A DNA stretch of 18,023 bases from Mobilitalea sp. (GCA_029974875.1 JARKQP010000335.1:1-18023); one strand, 5' to 3'; positions 1 to 7,449 are shown, counted from the stretch's first letter. Notes: a model not told the origin generated them from the letters alone. Numbers and translations are program-made.

Positions 1-1
1 T

Positions 2-271
2 ATGGATGAGTTTAGGGCCGGAGGCTATGCTGTAGCAACGGCGGGTCATGATTCCGGTAAATGCTATGTAATAATATTATCTGATGAAGAATATGTATAT
101 TTAGTGGATGGAAGAATTAGAACTATTGACCATCCGAAAAAGAAGAAAAAGAAGCATGTAAAAATGCTTGCCGGGTTTGATCCGGTACTAGCTGACAAGG
201 TGCTTGCCGGGTCGGTTATTAACGAAGAGATTAAAAGAGCAATTAAATCTATGAATAAGGAGGTCCCATAA
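2..271 (+). CDS. KOW domain RNA-binding protein (L14e/L6e/L27e-like)
   Basis: This 89-residue protein has an N-terminal KOW-type segment (about residues 5-45, including [11 protein letters not shown] and [13 protein letters not shown]) followed by a six-lysine run and a short helical tail. KOW proteins of this small type sit next to infA in Clostridia and are thought to bind ribosomal RNA or ribosomes, but their exact role is not established. The ATG at position 2 is the first visible start; its ribosome binding site lies outside the window, so an upstream start cannot be excluded. Its stop codon overlaps the infA start by one base (TAATG), which implies translational coupling. The infA Shine-Dalgarno AAGGAGG lies inside its last codons. 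The family call is by motif and context. Confidence 0.85.
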   Translation: MDEFRAGGYAVATAGHDSGKCYVIILSDEEYVYLVDGRIRTIDHPKKKKKKHVKMLAGFDPVLADKVLAGSVINEEIKRAIKSMNKEVP

Positions 272-489
272 TGTCAAAGACCGATGTCGTTGAAATCGAA
301 GGAACGGTAATCGAGAAATTACCGAACGCAATGTTCCAGGTGGAACTTGAAAATGGTCACAGAGTATTGGCACATATCAGTGGAAAGCTCCGTATGAATT
401 TTATTAAGATCGTACCGGGAGACAAAGTTACACTCGAGCTTTCACCCTATGACTTAACTAAGGGCAGAATTATCTGGAGAGATAAATAA
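271..489 (+). CDS. infA: Translation initiation factor IF-1
   Basis: IF-1 is a single OB-fold protein that binds the 30S A site and helps IF-2 and IF-3 select the initiator tRNA. The 72-residue length is the family norm. Diagnostic stretches are visible: [28 protein letters not shown] and the C-terminal [11 protein letters not shown]. The ATG at 271 overlaps the stop of the preceding KOW gene by one base, with AAGGAGG at 257-263 as ribosome binding site. It is cotranscribed with the KOW gene from upstream. A separate promoter lies between it and rpmJ. Confidence 0.98.
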   Translation: MSKTDVVEIEGTVIEKLPNAMFQVELENGHRVLAHISGKLRMNFIKIVPGDKVTLELSPYDLTKGRIIWRDK

Positions 490-518
490 ACACGTTACCA
501 ACTATTTAAAAATATTGC

Positions 519-547
519 TTGCTATTATAAACTTCCAATGATATAAT
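519..547 (+). promoter_or_regulatory. Sigma-A promoter ahead of rpmJ
   Basis: The -35 TTGCTA (519-524) and a perfect -10 TATAAT (542-547) are separated by 17 bp. A TG one base upstream of the -10 (539-540) adds an extended -10 element. The predicted start is near 554, about 28 nt before the rpmJ GTG. It would allow rpmJ and downstream genes to be transcribed separately from the upstream operon. Confidence 0.75.
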
Positions 548-581
548 AGTAAACGGACTTTTTTGAAAGGGGTGAATTACT

Positions 582-695
582 GTGAAAGTAAGGTCATCAG
601 TAAAACCGATTTGCGAAAAATGCAAAATCATTAAAAGAAAGGGTGCCATCAGAGTTATCTGTGAGAACCCGAAACACAAACAAAGACAAGGCTAA
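582..695 (+). CDS. rpmJ: Ribosomal protein L36 (bL36), zinc-binding form
   Basis: This 37-residue gene encodes L36, a small zinc-ribbon protein of the large subunit near the peptidyl transferase domain of 23S rRNA. The protein begins [11 protein letters not shown] and ends KHKQRQG. The zinc ligands C11, C14, C27 and H32 are all present, so this is the zinc-dependent form. The start is GTG at 582, preceded by GAAAGGGG (565-572). It lies between infA and rpsM as in most Firmicutes. A weak terminator-like hairpin starts four bases after its stop. Confidence 0.97.
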
Positions 696-698
696 TAT

Positions 699-736
699 AC
701 AATAGTTCGAGGACTTCAAAGACTCGTTATTGTTTT
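699..736 (+). terminator. Weak terminator or attenuator hairpin after rpmJ
   Basis: ACAATA (699-704) pairs with TATTGT (728-733), and CGAG (708-711) pairs with CTCG (723-726), around an 11-nt loop with a small internal loop. The stem runs directly into TTTT. The stem is short and AU-rich, so partial termination or attenuation is more likely than a full stop. Confidence 0.4.
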
Positions 737-750
737 ATATACAAAGTATT

Positions 751-862
751 ATGCTTACACAATATTGAGATATTCTGTGGGCAGAATACTTTAGCTCTTG
801 CTTTCTGTGTTACAATCTTTCTGCTTATATGCAGAACATTGTGATATTGTGGGCAGACATAC
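751..862 (+). repeat. Imperfect direct repeat in the rpmJ-rpsM gap
   Basis: Copy 1 (751-789) and copy 2 (821-862) share the order TGCTTA, AAYATTG, GATAT, TGTGGGCAGA and ATAC with small insertions and deletions. They are about 70 bp apart. Neither copy encodes anything. They could be duplicated RNA elements of the rpsM leader or degenerate repeats. Confidence 0.5.
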
Positions 863-966
863 GGTCTATCTAAACCAGTATGCTACTGCTTTAAGTTCCT
901 GTGCCGTCATCACAGGTGCTTAGCTGCAAGTTGATTGTCTTGCCGGTCACAATTTAAAGCGGCTGA

Positions 967-1003
967 TGTAATGCTTAAGGCTTTACATATGCCTTGCATT
1001 ACA
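967..1003 (+). promoter_or_regulatory. Hairpin in rpsM 5' leader
   Basis: TGTAATGC (967-974) pairs perfectly with GCATTACA (996-1003), and after a TT bulge AAGGC (977-981) pairs with GCCTT (991-995), leaving a 9-nt loop. It lies about 20 nt upstream of the rpsM ribosome binding site GGAGGT (1025-1030). No T-run follows, so it is an mRNA structure rather than a terminator. A leader binding site for a ribosomal protein is possible but not shown. Confidence 0.5.
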
Positions 1004-1041
1004 GGAAAACAAAACAAATATTTTGGAGGTGTAAAAAGCAC

Positions 1042-1410
1042 ATGGCTCGTATCAGTGGTGTAGATTTACCAAGAGAGAAACGTGTAGAAATTGGACTTAC
1101 CTATATTTATGGTATCGGTAGGGTAAGTTCTAATCGTATTCTTGCACAGGCAAATGTTAACCCAGACACCCGTGTCAGGGATTTAACAGATGAAGAAGTG
1201 GGAAGAATCCGTGATGTTATTGATGAAACCCAGATGGTTGAAGGTGATTTAAGAAGAGAAATCGCACTTAATATTAAGAGACTTCAGGAAATTGGATGCT
1301 ACAGAGGTATCCGTCATAGAAAGGGACTTCCTGTTCGTGGTCAGAAGACAAAGACCAACGCAAGAACAAGAAAAGGCCCCAGAAGAACTGTTGCTAACAA
1401 GAAGAAATAA
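1042..1410 (+). CDS. rpsM: Ribosomal protein S13 (uS13)
   Basis: S13 is a 30S head protein that contacts the P-site tRNA and forms bridges to the large subunit. The 122-residue product begins [21 protein letters not shown]. It carries the H2TH-type rRNA-binding core and the conserved [17 protein letters not shown](K/R)[10 protein letters not shown] segment (about residues 84-112), ending in a basic tail. The reading frame is open further upstream, but ATG 1042 is chosen because GGAGGT lies 11 nt before it and the family starts with MARI. It follows a 346-bp leader after rpmJ, much longer than usual for this cluster. Confidence 0.98.
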   Translation: MARISGVDLPREKRVEIGLTYIYGIGRVSSNRILAQANVNPDTRVRDLTDEEVGRIRDVIDETQMVEGDLRREIALNIKRLQEIGCYRGIRHRKGLPVRGQKTKTNARTRKGPRRTVANKKK

Positions 1411-1460
1411 TTCCATATAAGTACGGGATGGACCAGCAGGCTGGTTCACTTGCCGGAATT

Positions 1461-1491
1461 AAACAGTTGAATTATGAAATTCAATTGTTTT
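1461..1491 (+). terminator. Terminator-like hairpin after rpsM
   Basis: AAACAGTTGAATT (1461-1473) pairs along its full length with AATTCAATTGTTT (1478-1490), with one G-U pair and an ATGA tetraloop. The 3' arm merges into TTTT. It lies 50 bp downstream of the rpsM stop. The stem is AU-rich, so partial termination or 3' end protection is plausible. A hairpin here inside the S13-S11-S4-alpha operon is unusual. Confidence 0.5.
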
Positions 1492-1530
1492 CGTGTGTTC
1501 GCAATTATGTTTAGTATCCAGATTAAGAAA

Positions 1531-1579
1531 AATAGATAAATCTATTAGTAGATTATGTCCGTTCCTAGGGACGGATAAT
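1531..1579 (+). promoter_or_regulatory. Tandem hairpins in rpsK 5' leader
   Basis: Two adjacent inverted repeats precede rpsK. AATAGAT (1531-1537) pairs with ATCTATT (1540-1546). A stronger hairpin follows, with ATTA (1552-1555) plus TCCGTTCC (1558-1565) pairing with GGGACGGA (1568-1575) plus TAAT (1576-1579). Further down, the palindrome ATTGGCCAAT lies near 1600. The segment looks like a structured leader RNA upstream of the S11-S4-alpha genes. S4 autoregulation through leader RNA is known in Firmicutes, but binding here is only inferred. Confidence 0.45.
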
Positions 1580-1655
1580 GTAGCACAGGATAAACGGATT
1601 GGCCAATTGGGGTTGATACGGATGTCTTGAATAATCCAATAGGAGGGTTTGTTAG

Positions 1656-2060
1656 ATGGCTAAGAAAATGGCAACATCAGCTAAAAAAGTGACAAAGAAG
1701 CGTGTGAAAAAGAACGTCGATCGTGGACAGGCACACATTCAGTCATCTTTTAACAATACAATTGTAACCCTGACCGATTCTGAAGGTAATGCTCTTTCCT
1801 GGGCAAGTGCCGGCGGATTAGGCTTTAGGGGATCAAGAAAATCAACAGCTTACGCTGCACAGATGGCAGCTGAGACAGCTGCAAAGGCTGCACTTATTCA
1901 TGGTTTAAAATCCGTAGAGGTTATGGTAAAAGGACCGGGTCAGGGCAGGGAAGCTGCAATCCGTGCGCTTCAGGCTTGCGGTATCGAAGTAACAAGTATT
2001 AAGGACGTAACACCAGTTCCGCATAATGGATGCCGTCCACCAAAACGTAGAAGAGTCTAA
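1656..2060 (+). CDS. rpsK: Ribosomal protein S11 (uS11)
   Basis: S11 sits on the 30S platform near the mRNA exit and contacts 16S rRNA next to the Shine-Dalgarno helix. The 134-residue protein has a lysine-rich N-terminal extension (about residues 1-22). The conserved body follows, with [45 protein letters not shown] and the C-terminal [19 protein letters not shown] 1656 is preceded by AGGAGG (1641-1646). rpsD follows 16 bp after the stop. The 245-bp gap upstream is atypical and carries hairpins. Confidence 0.98.
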   Translation: MAKKMATSAKKVTKKRVKKNVDRGQAHIQSSFNNTIVTLTDSEGNALSWASAGGLGFRGSRKSTAYAAQMAAETAAKAALIHGLKSVEVMVKGPGQGREAAIRALQACGIEVTSIKDVTPVPHNGCRPPKRRRV

Positions 2061-2076
2061 TAGGAGGTAGATAACA

Positions 2077-2673
2077 ATGGCAAGAGATATGAGTCCAGTA
2101 TTAAAAAGATGTAGATCCCTTGGTCTGGAGCCTTCCTACTTAGGAATTGATAAGAAGTCAAACAGATCATTTGCAAGAGCAGGCAAGAAGGTAAGTGAGT
2201 ATGGTCTTCAGTTAAGAGAGAAGCAGAAAGCTAAATTCATCTATGGAATGTTAGAGCAGCCTTTCAGAAACTTATTTGCAAGAGCAAAGAAGATGAAGGG
2301 TGCAACAGCAGGTGAAAACCTGGTAACCCTGTTAGAGCTTAGGCTTGACAACGTTATGTTCCGTATGGGATATGGCAGAACAAGGAAAGAAGCTAGACAG
2401 ATCGTGGATCATAAGCACGTATTAGTTAACGGCAGCTGTGTAAACATTCCATCCTACACATTAAAAGCCGGTGACAAGATTGAGATTAAAGAGAAATTTA
2501 AGAATACACAGAGATATAAGGATATCTTTGAGGTAACAGACGGAAGAACCGTACCTGCTTGGCTTGAATCAAATCACGAGACCTTTACAGGGGTTGTTAA
2601 GGAAGTTCCTACAAGAGACCAGATTGATGTTCCGGTTAACGAAGTGTTAATTGTCGAGTTGTATTCCAAATAA
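2077..2673 (+). CDS. rpsD: Ribosomal protein S4 (uS4), zinc-free form
   Basis: S4 is a primary 16S-binding protein that nucleates 30S assembly and is often a translational autoregulator. The 198-residue protein has an N-terminal helical domain and an S4 RNA-binding domain at about residues 88-152 ([34 protein letters not shown]). The N-terminal zinc ribbon cysteines found in some S4 proteins are missing; only C12 remains. This makes it the zinc-independent variant, while L36 in the same cluster keeps its zinc ligands. ATG 2077 has TAGGAGGT (2061-2068) upstream and lies 16 bp after rpsK, with rpoA next. Confidence 0.98.
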   Translation: MARDMSPVLKRCRSLGLEPSYLGIDKKSNRSFARAGKKVSEYGLQLREKQKAKFIYGMLEQPFRNLFARAKKMKGATAGENLVTLLELRLDNVMFRMGYGRTRKEARQIVDHKHVLVNGSCVNIPSYTLKAGDKIEIKEKFKNTQRYKDIFEVTDGRTVPAWLESNHETFTGVVKEVPTRDQIDVPVNEVLIVELYSK

Positions 2674-2711
2674 TAAATATAGCTCAAAATACCCAGAAGG
2701 AGGGTCCTGTC

Positions 2712-3671
2712 GTGTTTGATTTTGAAAAACCCAAAATAGAGATTGCAGAAATTTCCGAAGATAAGAAGTTTGGACGTTTTGTAGTAGAACCTCTGGAGAG
2801 AGGCTATGGTACAACCTTAGGTAATTCCCTTAGAAGAATTATGCTTTCATCCCTACCAGGTTCTGCTGTAAGTCAAATTAAGATTGACGGTGTTGTTCAT
2901 GAATTTAGTGCAATTCCAGGTGTTAAGGAAGACGTTACTGAGATTATCATGAATATCAAAAGCTTAGCAATCAAAAACACAAGCGATACGAATGAACCTA
3001 AGACCGCATATATTGAGGCTGAGGGTGAAGTTGTAGTGACAGCAGGGGATATACAGGCTGACCCGGATATCGAGATACTCAATCCTGATCAAGTAATCGC
3101 AACCTTATGTGGTGGACCCGATAGCAGACTCTACATGGAGCTGACTATTACAAACGGTAGAGGTTATGTAAGCGCAGACAAGAATAAGAATGATGATCTG
3201 CCAATCGGTGTCATTCCGATTGACTCCATCTATACACCTGTTGAGCGTGTCAACCTTACGGTAGAGAATACCCGTGTTGGTCAGATTACAGACTTTGATA
3301 AGCTTACCTTGGACGTATATACCAATGGCACCCTCATCCCGGATGAGGCTGTAAGCTTGGCTGCAAAGGTATTAAGTGAGCATCTGAATTCCTTTATTGA
3401 TTTGTCCGAACATGCAAAGACCGCTGAAATCATGGTCGAGAAGGAAGACAATGAAAAGGAAAAGGTTCTTGAGATGAACATCGACGAACTGGAATTGTCC
3501 GTCCGTTCTTACAACTGCCTTAAGAGGGCAGGAATTAATACCGTTGAGGAGCTTACCAACAAGACAGCGGAAGATATGATGAAGGTAAGAAATCTCGGAC
3601 GTAAGTCTTTAGAGGAAGTACTTGCAAAATTAAAGGAGCTTGGATTATCACTGAATGCAAGCGACGACTAA
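2712..3671 (+). CDS. rpoA: DNA-directed RNA polymerase alpha subunit
   Basis: The alpha subunit dimerises to nucleate RNA polymerase assembly, and its C-terminal domain contacts UP elements and activators. The 319-residue protein has the N-terminal assembly domain (about 1-230, with [24 protein letters not shown]). An acidic linker follows, then the helix-hairpin-helix C-terminal domain (about 250-315), with [17 protein letters not shown] and the [12 protein letters not shown] motif. The start is GTG at 2712, supported by AGAAGGAGGG (2695-2704) and by the family N-terminus MFDFEKP. It follows rpsD by 38 bp and precedes rplQ in the standard alpha operon order. Confidence 0.98.
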   Translation: MFDFEKPKIEIAEISEDKKFGRFVVEPLERGYGTTLGNSLRRIMLSSLPGSAVSQIKIDGVVHEFSAIPGVKEDVTEIIMNIKSLAIKNTSDTNEPKTAYIEAEGEVVVTAGDIQADPDIEILNPDQVIATLCGGPDSRLYMELTITNGRGYVSADKNKNDDLPIGVIPIDSIYTPVERVNLTVENTRVGQITDFDKLTLDVYTNGTLIPDEAVSLAAKVLSEHLNSFIDLSEHAKTAEIMVEKEDNEKEKVLEMNIDELELSVRSYNCLKRAGINTVEELTNKTAEDMMKVRNLGRKSLEEVLAKLKELGLSLNASDD

Positions 3672-3680
3672 ATAGATAGG

Positions 3681-3746
3681 CTTGCATCTTGTATGCAAGA
3701 AGCGTGATCGGTGTGAATATAGCCCCACAAAAAGCGTAATTCACAC
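3681..3746 (+). promoter_or_regulatory. Two hairpins between rpoA and rplQ
   Basis: CTTGCAT (3681-3687) pairs with ATGCAAG (3693-3699) around a 5-nt loop. GTGTGAAT (3711-3718) pairs perfectly with ATTCACAC (3739-3746) around a 20-nt loop. Neither is followed by a T-run. They lie just upstream of the rplQ ribosome binding site and could tune L17 translation or mRNA processing. Confidence 0.4.
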
Positions 3747-3772
3747 GTATAATCTTCAAAGGAGGGAAACAA

Positions 3773-4309
3773 ATGGCCGGTTATAGAAAACTTGGAAGAA
3801 CCTCAAGCCAGAGAAAGGCGCTTTTGAGAAACCAGGTGACAAATTTATTATATCACGGTAAAATTGTTACAACTGAAGCAAAGGCTAAGGAAATCCGTAG
3901 AATTGCTGAAGGCATAATTGCACTTGCTGTTAAAGAGAGAGACAACTTTGAGACTGTTACAGTAACAGCTAAGGTTGCCCGTAAGGATAAAGACGGCAAG
4001 AGGGTTAAAGAGGTAGTAGAGGGTAAGAAAGTTACTGTTTTTGATGATGTTCAGAAGACAATCAAGAAGGATAAGCCTTCCCGTCTTCATGCCAGAAAGC
4101 AGATGATGAAATACCTTTATCCGATTACCGAGGTTCCTGCAGAGAACGCTGGTAGAAAGAGAAATACCAAGGAGATTAATTTATCTGATAAGTTATTTGA
4201 TGATATTGCTCCTAAGTATGTAAGCCGCAACGGTGGTTACACAAGAATCGTAAAGATCGGACCCCGTAAGGGCGATGCAGCTATGGAAGTATTAATTGAA
4301 TTAGTATAA
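3773..4309 (+). CDS. rplQ: Ribosomal protein L17 (bL17), extended form
   Basis: L17 is a bacteria-specific 50S protein near the peptide exit tunnel. The canonical N-terminal part (YRKLGRTSSQRKALLRNQVTNLL, residues 4-26) and C-terminal part (LFDDIAPKYVSRNGGYTRIVKIGPRKGDAA, residues 141-170) are clear. At 178 residues it is well above the usual 113-130. The extra sequence lies at about residues 57-102, a lysine-rich beta-like segment, and about 117-138. Long L17 proteins occur in Clostridia. ATG 3773 follows AAAGGAGGG. The gene ends the operon, with a strong terminator 25 bp after the stop. Confidence 0.97.
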   Translation: MAGYRKLGRTSSQRKALLRNQVTNLLYHGKIVTTEAKAKEIRRIAEGIIALAVKERDNFETVTVTAKVARKDKDGKRVKEVVEGKKVTVFDDVQKTIKKDKPSRLHARKQMMKYLYPITEVPAENAGRKRNTKEINLSDKLFDDIAPKYVSRNGGYTRIVKIGPRKGDAAMEVLIELV

Positions 4310-4334
4310 TTAAAACTGTACTTAAGTTTATAAG

Positions 4335-4363
4335 AAGGCGCTACCCGTTTGGTAGCGCTTTTT
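4335..4363 (+). terminator. Intrinsic terminator after rplQ
   Basis: GCGCTACC (4338-4345) pairs perfectly with GGTAGCGC (4351-4358) around the CGTTT loop, with further A-U and G-U pairs at the base. It is followed by TTTTT (4359-4363). This GC-rich stem with a T-run closes the alpha operon. Confidence 0.93.
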
Positions 4364-4440
4364 ATATACCAAACAACTCGGTTAAGCCTATGACAAAGTG
4401 GATCTGGATTGTCGACATTTAAAAAATTATAATTGACAGG

Positions 4441-4469
4441 TTGAAAATATATTTAAAATAGAGTATTAT
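4441..4469 (+). promoter_or_regulatory. Sigma-A promoter for the ecfA1-ecfA2-ecfT-truA operon
   Basis: TTGAAA (4441-4446) and TATTAT (4464-4469) are separated by 17 bp, each matching consensus in five of six positions. A second -35-like TTGACA at 4433-4438 has only a 15-bp spacer to TAAAAT. The predicted start near 4476 leaves a leader of about 230 nt before ecfA1. That leader has one short stem (GCTTG 4563-4567 with CAAGC 4575-4579) and no recognised riboswitch. Confidence 0.65.
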
Positions 4470-4656
4470 CTAATCTAGCACGAACAATGCCATTATTTAG
4501 TTCCAGTAGCAAGGAAGAAGAGGCAGTTTGAAAGTAAAAGTGATTTTCACACGCAGGTTTGGGCTTGTACACCGCAAGCTTATTATATACAAAGAGCGTA
4601 CGCAGGAATGAGGGCTAGGTTGAAAGAAGTAAAAATATAAACGAAGGGAGGACCGG

Positions 4657-4744
4657 GTCCATGCCGCGCTTTCATGGCTATTTGTGTAGTAGAGGGCATG
4701 GACGTTATTATGGAAATGATCAAAGTGAAGGATCTTTCATTTGA
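4657..4744 (+). other. Short upstream ORF and inverted repeat at the ecfA1 start
   Basis: A 27-codon frame starts at ATG 4661 with a good Shine-Dalgarno AGGGAGG (4645-4651) and stops at TGA 4742-4744, inside ecfA1 in another frame. The sequence GTCCATGCC (4657-4665), which covers this ATG, is perfectly complementary to GGCATGGAC (4695-4703), just ahead of the likely ecfA1 start. The EcfA1 start itself lacks a good ribosome binding site. The arrangement suggests translational coupling or structure-based control, although a simple start misassignment remains possible. Confidence 0.4.
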
Positions 4745-5567
4745 ATATATTAGACGTGATGAGGATGGCAATGTGGAATCAATCAACAAAGCCATTGACA
4801 ATATCAGCCTGGACGTAAAACAGGGTGATTTTATTGCGGTTCTGGGAGCCAATGGTTCCGGTAAATCAACCCTGGCAAAGCACATTAATGCCATATTGTA
4901 TCCGACAGCGGGCAGTGTCTGGGTAAATGGGTTAAATACTGCGGAGGATAGGAACCTATGGGAAATCCGCCAGACAGCAGGCATGGTATTCCAGAACCCG
5001 GATAACCAGATTATTGCCACCGTGGTAGAGGAGGATGTGGGCTTTGGCCCGGAAAATCTGGGGGTTCCCACAGAGGAGATATGGGAAAGGGTAGAAAAAA
5101 GCCTGGAAGCCGTGGGCATGCTGGAATTTCGGAATAGCTCCCCGAACAAGCTGTCAGGAGGACAGAAGCAGCGTGTGGCAATTGCCGGCATTATGGCGAT
5201 GAAACCCCAGTGCATTGTACTGGATGAACCTACGGCGATGCTTGACCCCAACGGACGGGGGGAAGTTATCGCCACAGTCCGTGAGCTGAACAAGAGGGAA
5301 AATGTCACGGTTATCCTGATCACCCATCACATGGATGAGGTAATCCATGCCGATAAGGTATTTGTTATGGAGCGGGGACATGTCATGATGGAGGGGACAC
5401 CGAGGGAGATTTTTTCCAGGGTAGAGGAAATTAAAAAATACCGTCTGGATGTACCACAGGTTACGGAATTGGCTTATGAATTAAAAAAGGCAGGGATTGA
5501 TTTGCCGGAGGGTATTTTAACGGTGGAAGAGCTTGTAGGAGCGATTAAAAGGATTAAAAGCAGGTGA
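4710..5567 (+). CDS. ecfA1: ECF transporter ATPase subunit EcfA1
   Basis: EcfA1 is one of two ATPases that power energy-coupling-factor uptake of vitamins and other micronutrients at the membrane. The protein from MIKVKDLSFEY has Walker A GANGSGKST (about residues 44-52), a Q-loop VFQNPDNQ, the signature LSGGQKQR (about 146-153), Walker B CIVLDEPTAMLDP (about 167-178) and the switch histidine in LITHHMDE. The frame is open from ATG 4674, but relatives begin at the MI(Q/K)VK segment, so ATG 4710 or 4716 is preferred. Neither has a strong ribosome binding site. It overlaps ecfA2 by four bases (GTGA). No S component is encoded nearby, as expected for a shared module. Confidence 0.93.
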   Translation: MEMIKVKDLSFEYIRRDEDGNVESINKAIDNISLDVKQGDFIAVLGANGSGKSTLAKHINAILYPTAGSVWVNGLNTAEDRNLWEIRQTAGMVFQNPDNQIIATVVEEDVGFGPENLGVPTEEIWERVEKSLEAVGMLEFRNSSPNKLSGGQKQRVAIAGIMAMKPQCIVLDEPTAMLDPNGRGEVIATVRELNKRENVTVILITHHMDEVIHADKVFVMERGHVMMEGTPREIFSRVEEIKKYRLDVPQVTELAYELKKAGIDLPEGILTVEELVGAIKRIKSR

Positions 5568-6421
5568 GACAGGTGCAGATAATATTTGATAAGGTAAACT
5601 ATATATACAGCGATGGAACAGCATTTTCAAGACATGCCATCAAGGATATCAGCTTCACCATTGACAAAGGCGAATTCATTGGCTTAATCGGCCATACGGG
5701 ATCGGGAAAATCGACCCTGATCCAGCATATGAATGGCCTGATCAAGGCTACTGGGGGGCGGATTTATTTTAATGGGCAGGATATCTATGAAAAAAACTAT
5801 AACCTGCGGAGCTTAAGAAGCAAGGTGGGACTGGTGTTCCAATATCCGGAACACCAGCTTTTTGAGACAACGGTCTTTAAGGATGTTATATTTGGGCCTA
5901 CAAATCTTGGGCTGGATAAGCTGGAGTGCGAGCTTCGGGCATATGAAGCCCTAAAAATGGTTGGAATTGGTGATGACCTGTTAGACGCGTCTCCCTTTGA
6001 GCTTTCAGGCGGCCAGAAAAGAAGGGTAGCCATCGCAGGCGTGCTTGCAATGAGGCCGGAGGTGTTGATCCTGGATGAACCGACAGCGGGGCTGGATCCG
6101 AGGGGTAGGGATGATATCCTGGAGAAGATTGCATACCTTCACAAGGAAAGTGGAATGACAATCATTTTGGTTACCCATAGCATGGAGGATATTGCAAATT
6201 ATGCGGACCGGCTGTTTGTGATGAACCGTGGAGAGCTAGTCATGCAGGATAAGGCAAAAGCGGTATTTTCCCGATACAAGGAGCTGGAGGAAATGCATCT
6301 GGCAGCCCCCCAGGTGACCTATGTTATGAATGCATTGTGTGACCAGGGCTTTCAGGTTAGCAGGGATGCCACAACGGTGGAGGAAGCCAGGAAAGAGCTT
6401 TTGGGGCTGTTACAGCGCTGA
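5564..6421 (+). CDS. ecfA2: ECF transporter ATPase subunit EcfA2
   Basis: This second ATPase forms the EcfA1-EcfA2 heterodimer that drives the T component. The 285-residue protein has Walker A GHTGSGKST (residues 43-51), Q-loop VFQYPEHQ (91-98), signature LSGGQKRR (147-154), Walker B VLILDEPTAGLDP (about 167-179) and the switch histidine in VTHSMED (H205). The proposed start is GTG 5564, which overlaps the ecfA1 stop by four bases; GTG 5573 is an alternative. Order and coupling with ecfA1 and ecfT match the standard Firmicutes ECF operon. Confidence 0.95.
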   Translation: MRQVQIIFDKVNYIYSDGTAFSRHAIKDISFTIDKGEFIGLIGHTGSGKSTLIQHMNGLIKATGGRIYFNGQDIYEKNYNLRSLRSKVGLVFQYPEHQLFETTVFKDVIFGPTNLGLDKLECELRAYEALKMVGIGDDLLDASPFELSGGQKRRVAIAGVLAMRPEVLILDEPTAGLDPRGRDDILEKIAYLHKESGMTIILVTHSMEDIANYADRLFVMNRGELVMQDKAKAVFSRYKELEEMHLAAPQVTYVMNALCDQGFQVSRDATTVEEARKELLGLLQR

Positions 6422-6517
6422 TGCCAGCAAGCGCAGGCCAACGGGAGTGCGTATCCTGGAGCAGAGAGCCATAGTATGGTGATTTTTCCATGGTACAATG
6501 CCTGTGAAACCCTTATA

Positions 6518-6538
6518 TAGGTGTTTGGAGAACACCTA
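6518..6538 (+). promoter_or_regulatory. Hairpin between ecfA2 and ecfT
   Basis: TAGGTGTT (6518-6525) pairs perfectly with AACACCTA (6531-6538) around a TGGAG loop. It sits 32 bp before the likely ecfT ATG, in a 149-bp gap with no gene. No T-run follows. A role in differential expression or mRNA stability between the ATPases and the T component is possible. Confidence 0.45.
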
Positions 6539-6570
6539 GCCACCACATTTTGTTAGAAAGTAGGAAAGTT

Positions 6571-7389
6571 ATGATAAGAGACATTACAATCGGACAATAT
6601 TATCCTTCAGGCTCCATACTGCATCGTTTGGATCCAAGAGTAAAGCTGATTGGGACATTTATCTTTATTGTGTCCTTATTTATGTTTGATACCGATACCC
6701 TTTATGCCTATATCGTGGTAGTTTTATTTTTAGCGGCGGTAATAAGGCTTTCGAAGGTACCCTTCCGTTTTATTGCCAGGGGCATGAAGGCGATTGTCGT
6801 ATTGATGCTATTTATGGTGTTTTTTAATTTATTTTTTATACCGGGTAATACTATTTTTGAGCTATGGATTATAAAAATCACGGATAACGGCCTGCGGCAG
6901 GCTATTTTTATGGGAATCCGTCTGGTCTTCCTGATTCTGGGCTCCTCGCTCATGACCTTTACAACCACGCCGAACCAGCTGACGGACGGTCTGGAGAAGA
7001 TTATGAGGCCTCTGAACCACATTAAGGTTCCAGTACATGAAATCTCTATGATGATGTCAATCGCCCTTCGTTTCATACCGATTTTGTTGGAGGAAACGGA
7101 TAAGATTATGAAGGCCCAGATGGCCAGAGGGGCTGATTTTGAATCCGGCGGGGTGTTGAAAAGGGCAAAGAGCCTGATTCCCCTTCTGGTGCCTCTTTTC
7201 GTGTCAGCCTTCCGCCGTGCAAATGACCTTGCCATGGCGATGGAGGCCAGATGCTACAGGGGGGGGGACGGGCGCACGAAAATGAAGCCCCTGCGTTACC
7301 AGGGCAGGGATTATGCAGCCTATGCCTGCATGCTGGTATATTTTGCAGCTGTAGTTGCCCTTGGGATATTTGGGGACAGATTATTCTAG
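6571..7389 (+). CDS. ecfT: ECF transporter transmembrane T component
   Basis: EcfT is the membrane scaffold that couples ATP hydrolysis by EcfA1/A2 to toppling of exchangeable substrate-binding S components. The 272-residue protein has hydrophobic segments at about residues 26-56, 73-92, 112-131 and 246-266. It carries the two conserved coupling motifs that contact the ATPases, QMARGADFESGG (185-187 ARG) and MEARCYRGG (226-231). ATG 6571 is chosen for TAGGAAAG upstream; an in-frame TTG at 6550 would add seven residues. A run of nine G (7259-7267) lies in the second coupling motif codons. Confidence 0.95.
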   Translation: MIRDITIGQYYPSGSILHRLDPRVKLIGTFIFIVSLFMFDTDTLYAYIVVVLFLAAVIRLSKVPFRFIARGMKAIVVLMLFMVFFNLFFIPGNTIFELWIIKITDNGLRQAIFMGIRLVFLILGSSLMTFTTTPNQLTDGLEKIMRPLNHIKVPVHEISMMMSIALRFIPILLEETDKIMKAQMARGADFESGGVLKRAKSLIPLLVPLFVSAFRRANDLAMAMEARCYRGGDGRTKMKPLRYQGRDYAAYACMLVYFAAVVALGIFGDRLF

Positions 7390-7449
7390 TACCGGTTTTC
7401 ATTGGTATTTTTCGGCTACCGGTACTCATATGATAAATGGAGAGCATTA

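Noticed and set aside
994..1041. In-frame upstream extension of rpsM (start at 994)
   Set aside because: No ribosome binding site precedes it; S13 family proteins start at MARI and GGAGGT precedes ATG 1042.
4310..4660. Riboswitch in the long ecfA1 leader (vitamin-sensing expected by analogy)
   Set aside because: No conserved cobalamin, thiamine, riboflavin or folate riboswitch core could be recognised by eye.
4583..5323. Long minus-strand open frame opposite ecfA1
   Set aside because: It mirrors a clear ABC ATPase gene, has low-complexity composition and no family resemblance.
6708..7235. Minus-strand frame opposite ecfT
   Set aside because: Antisense shadow of the EcfT coding sequence; no ribosome binding site or motif.
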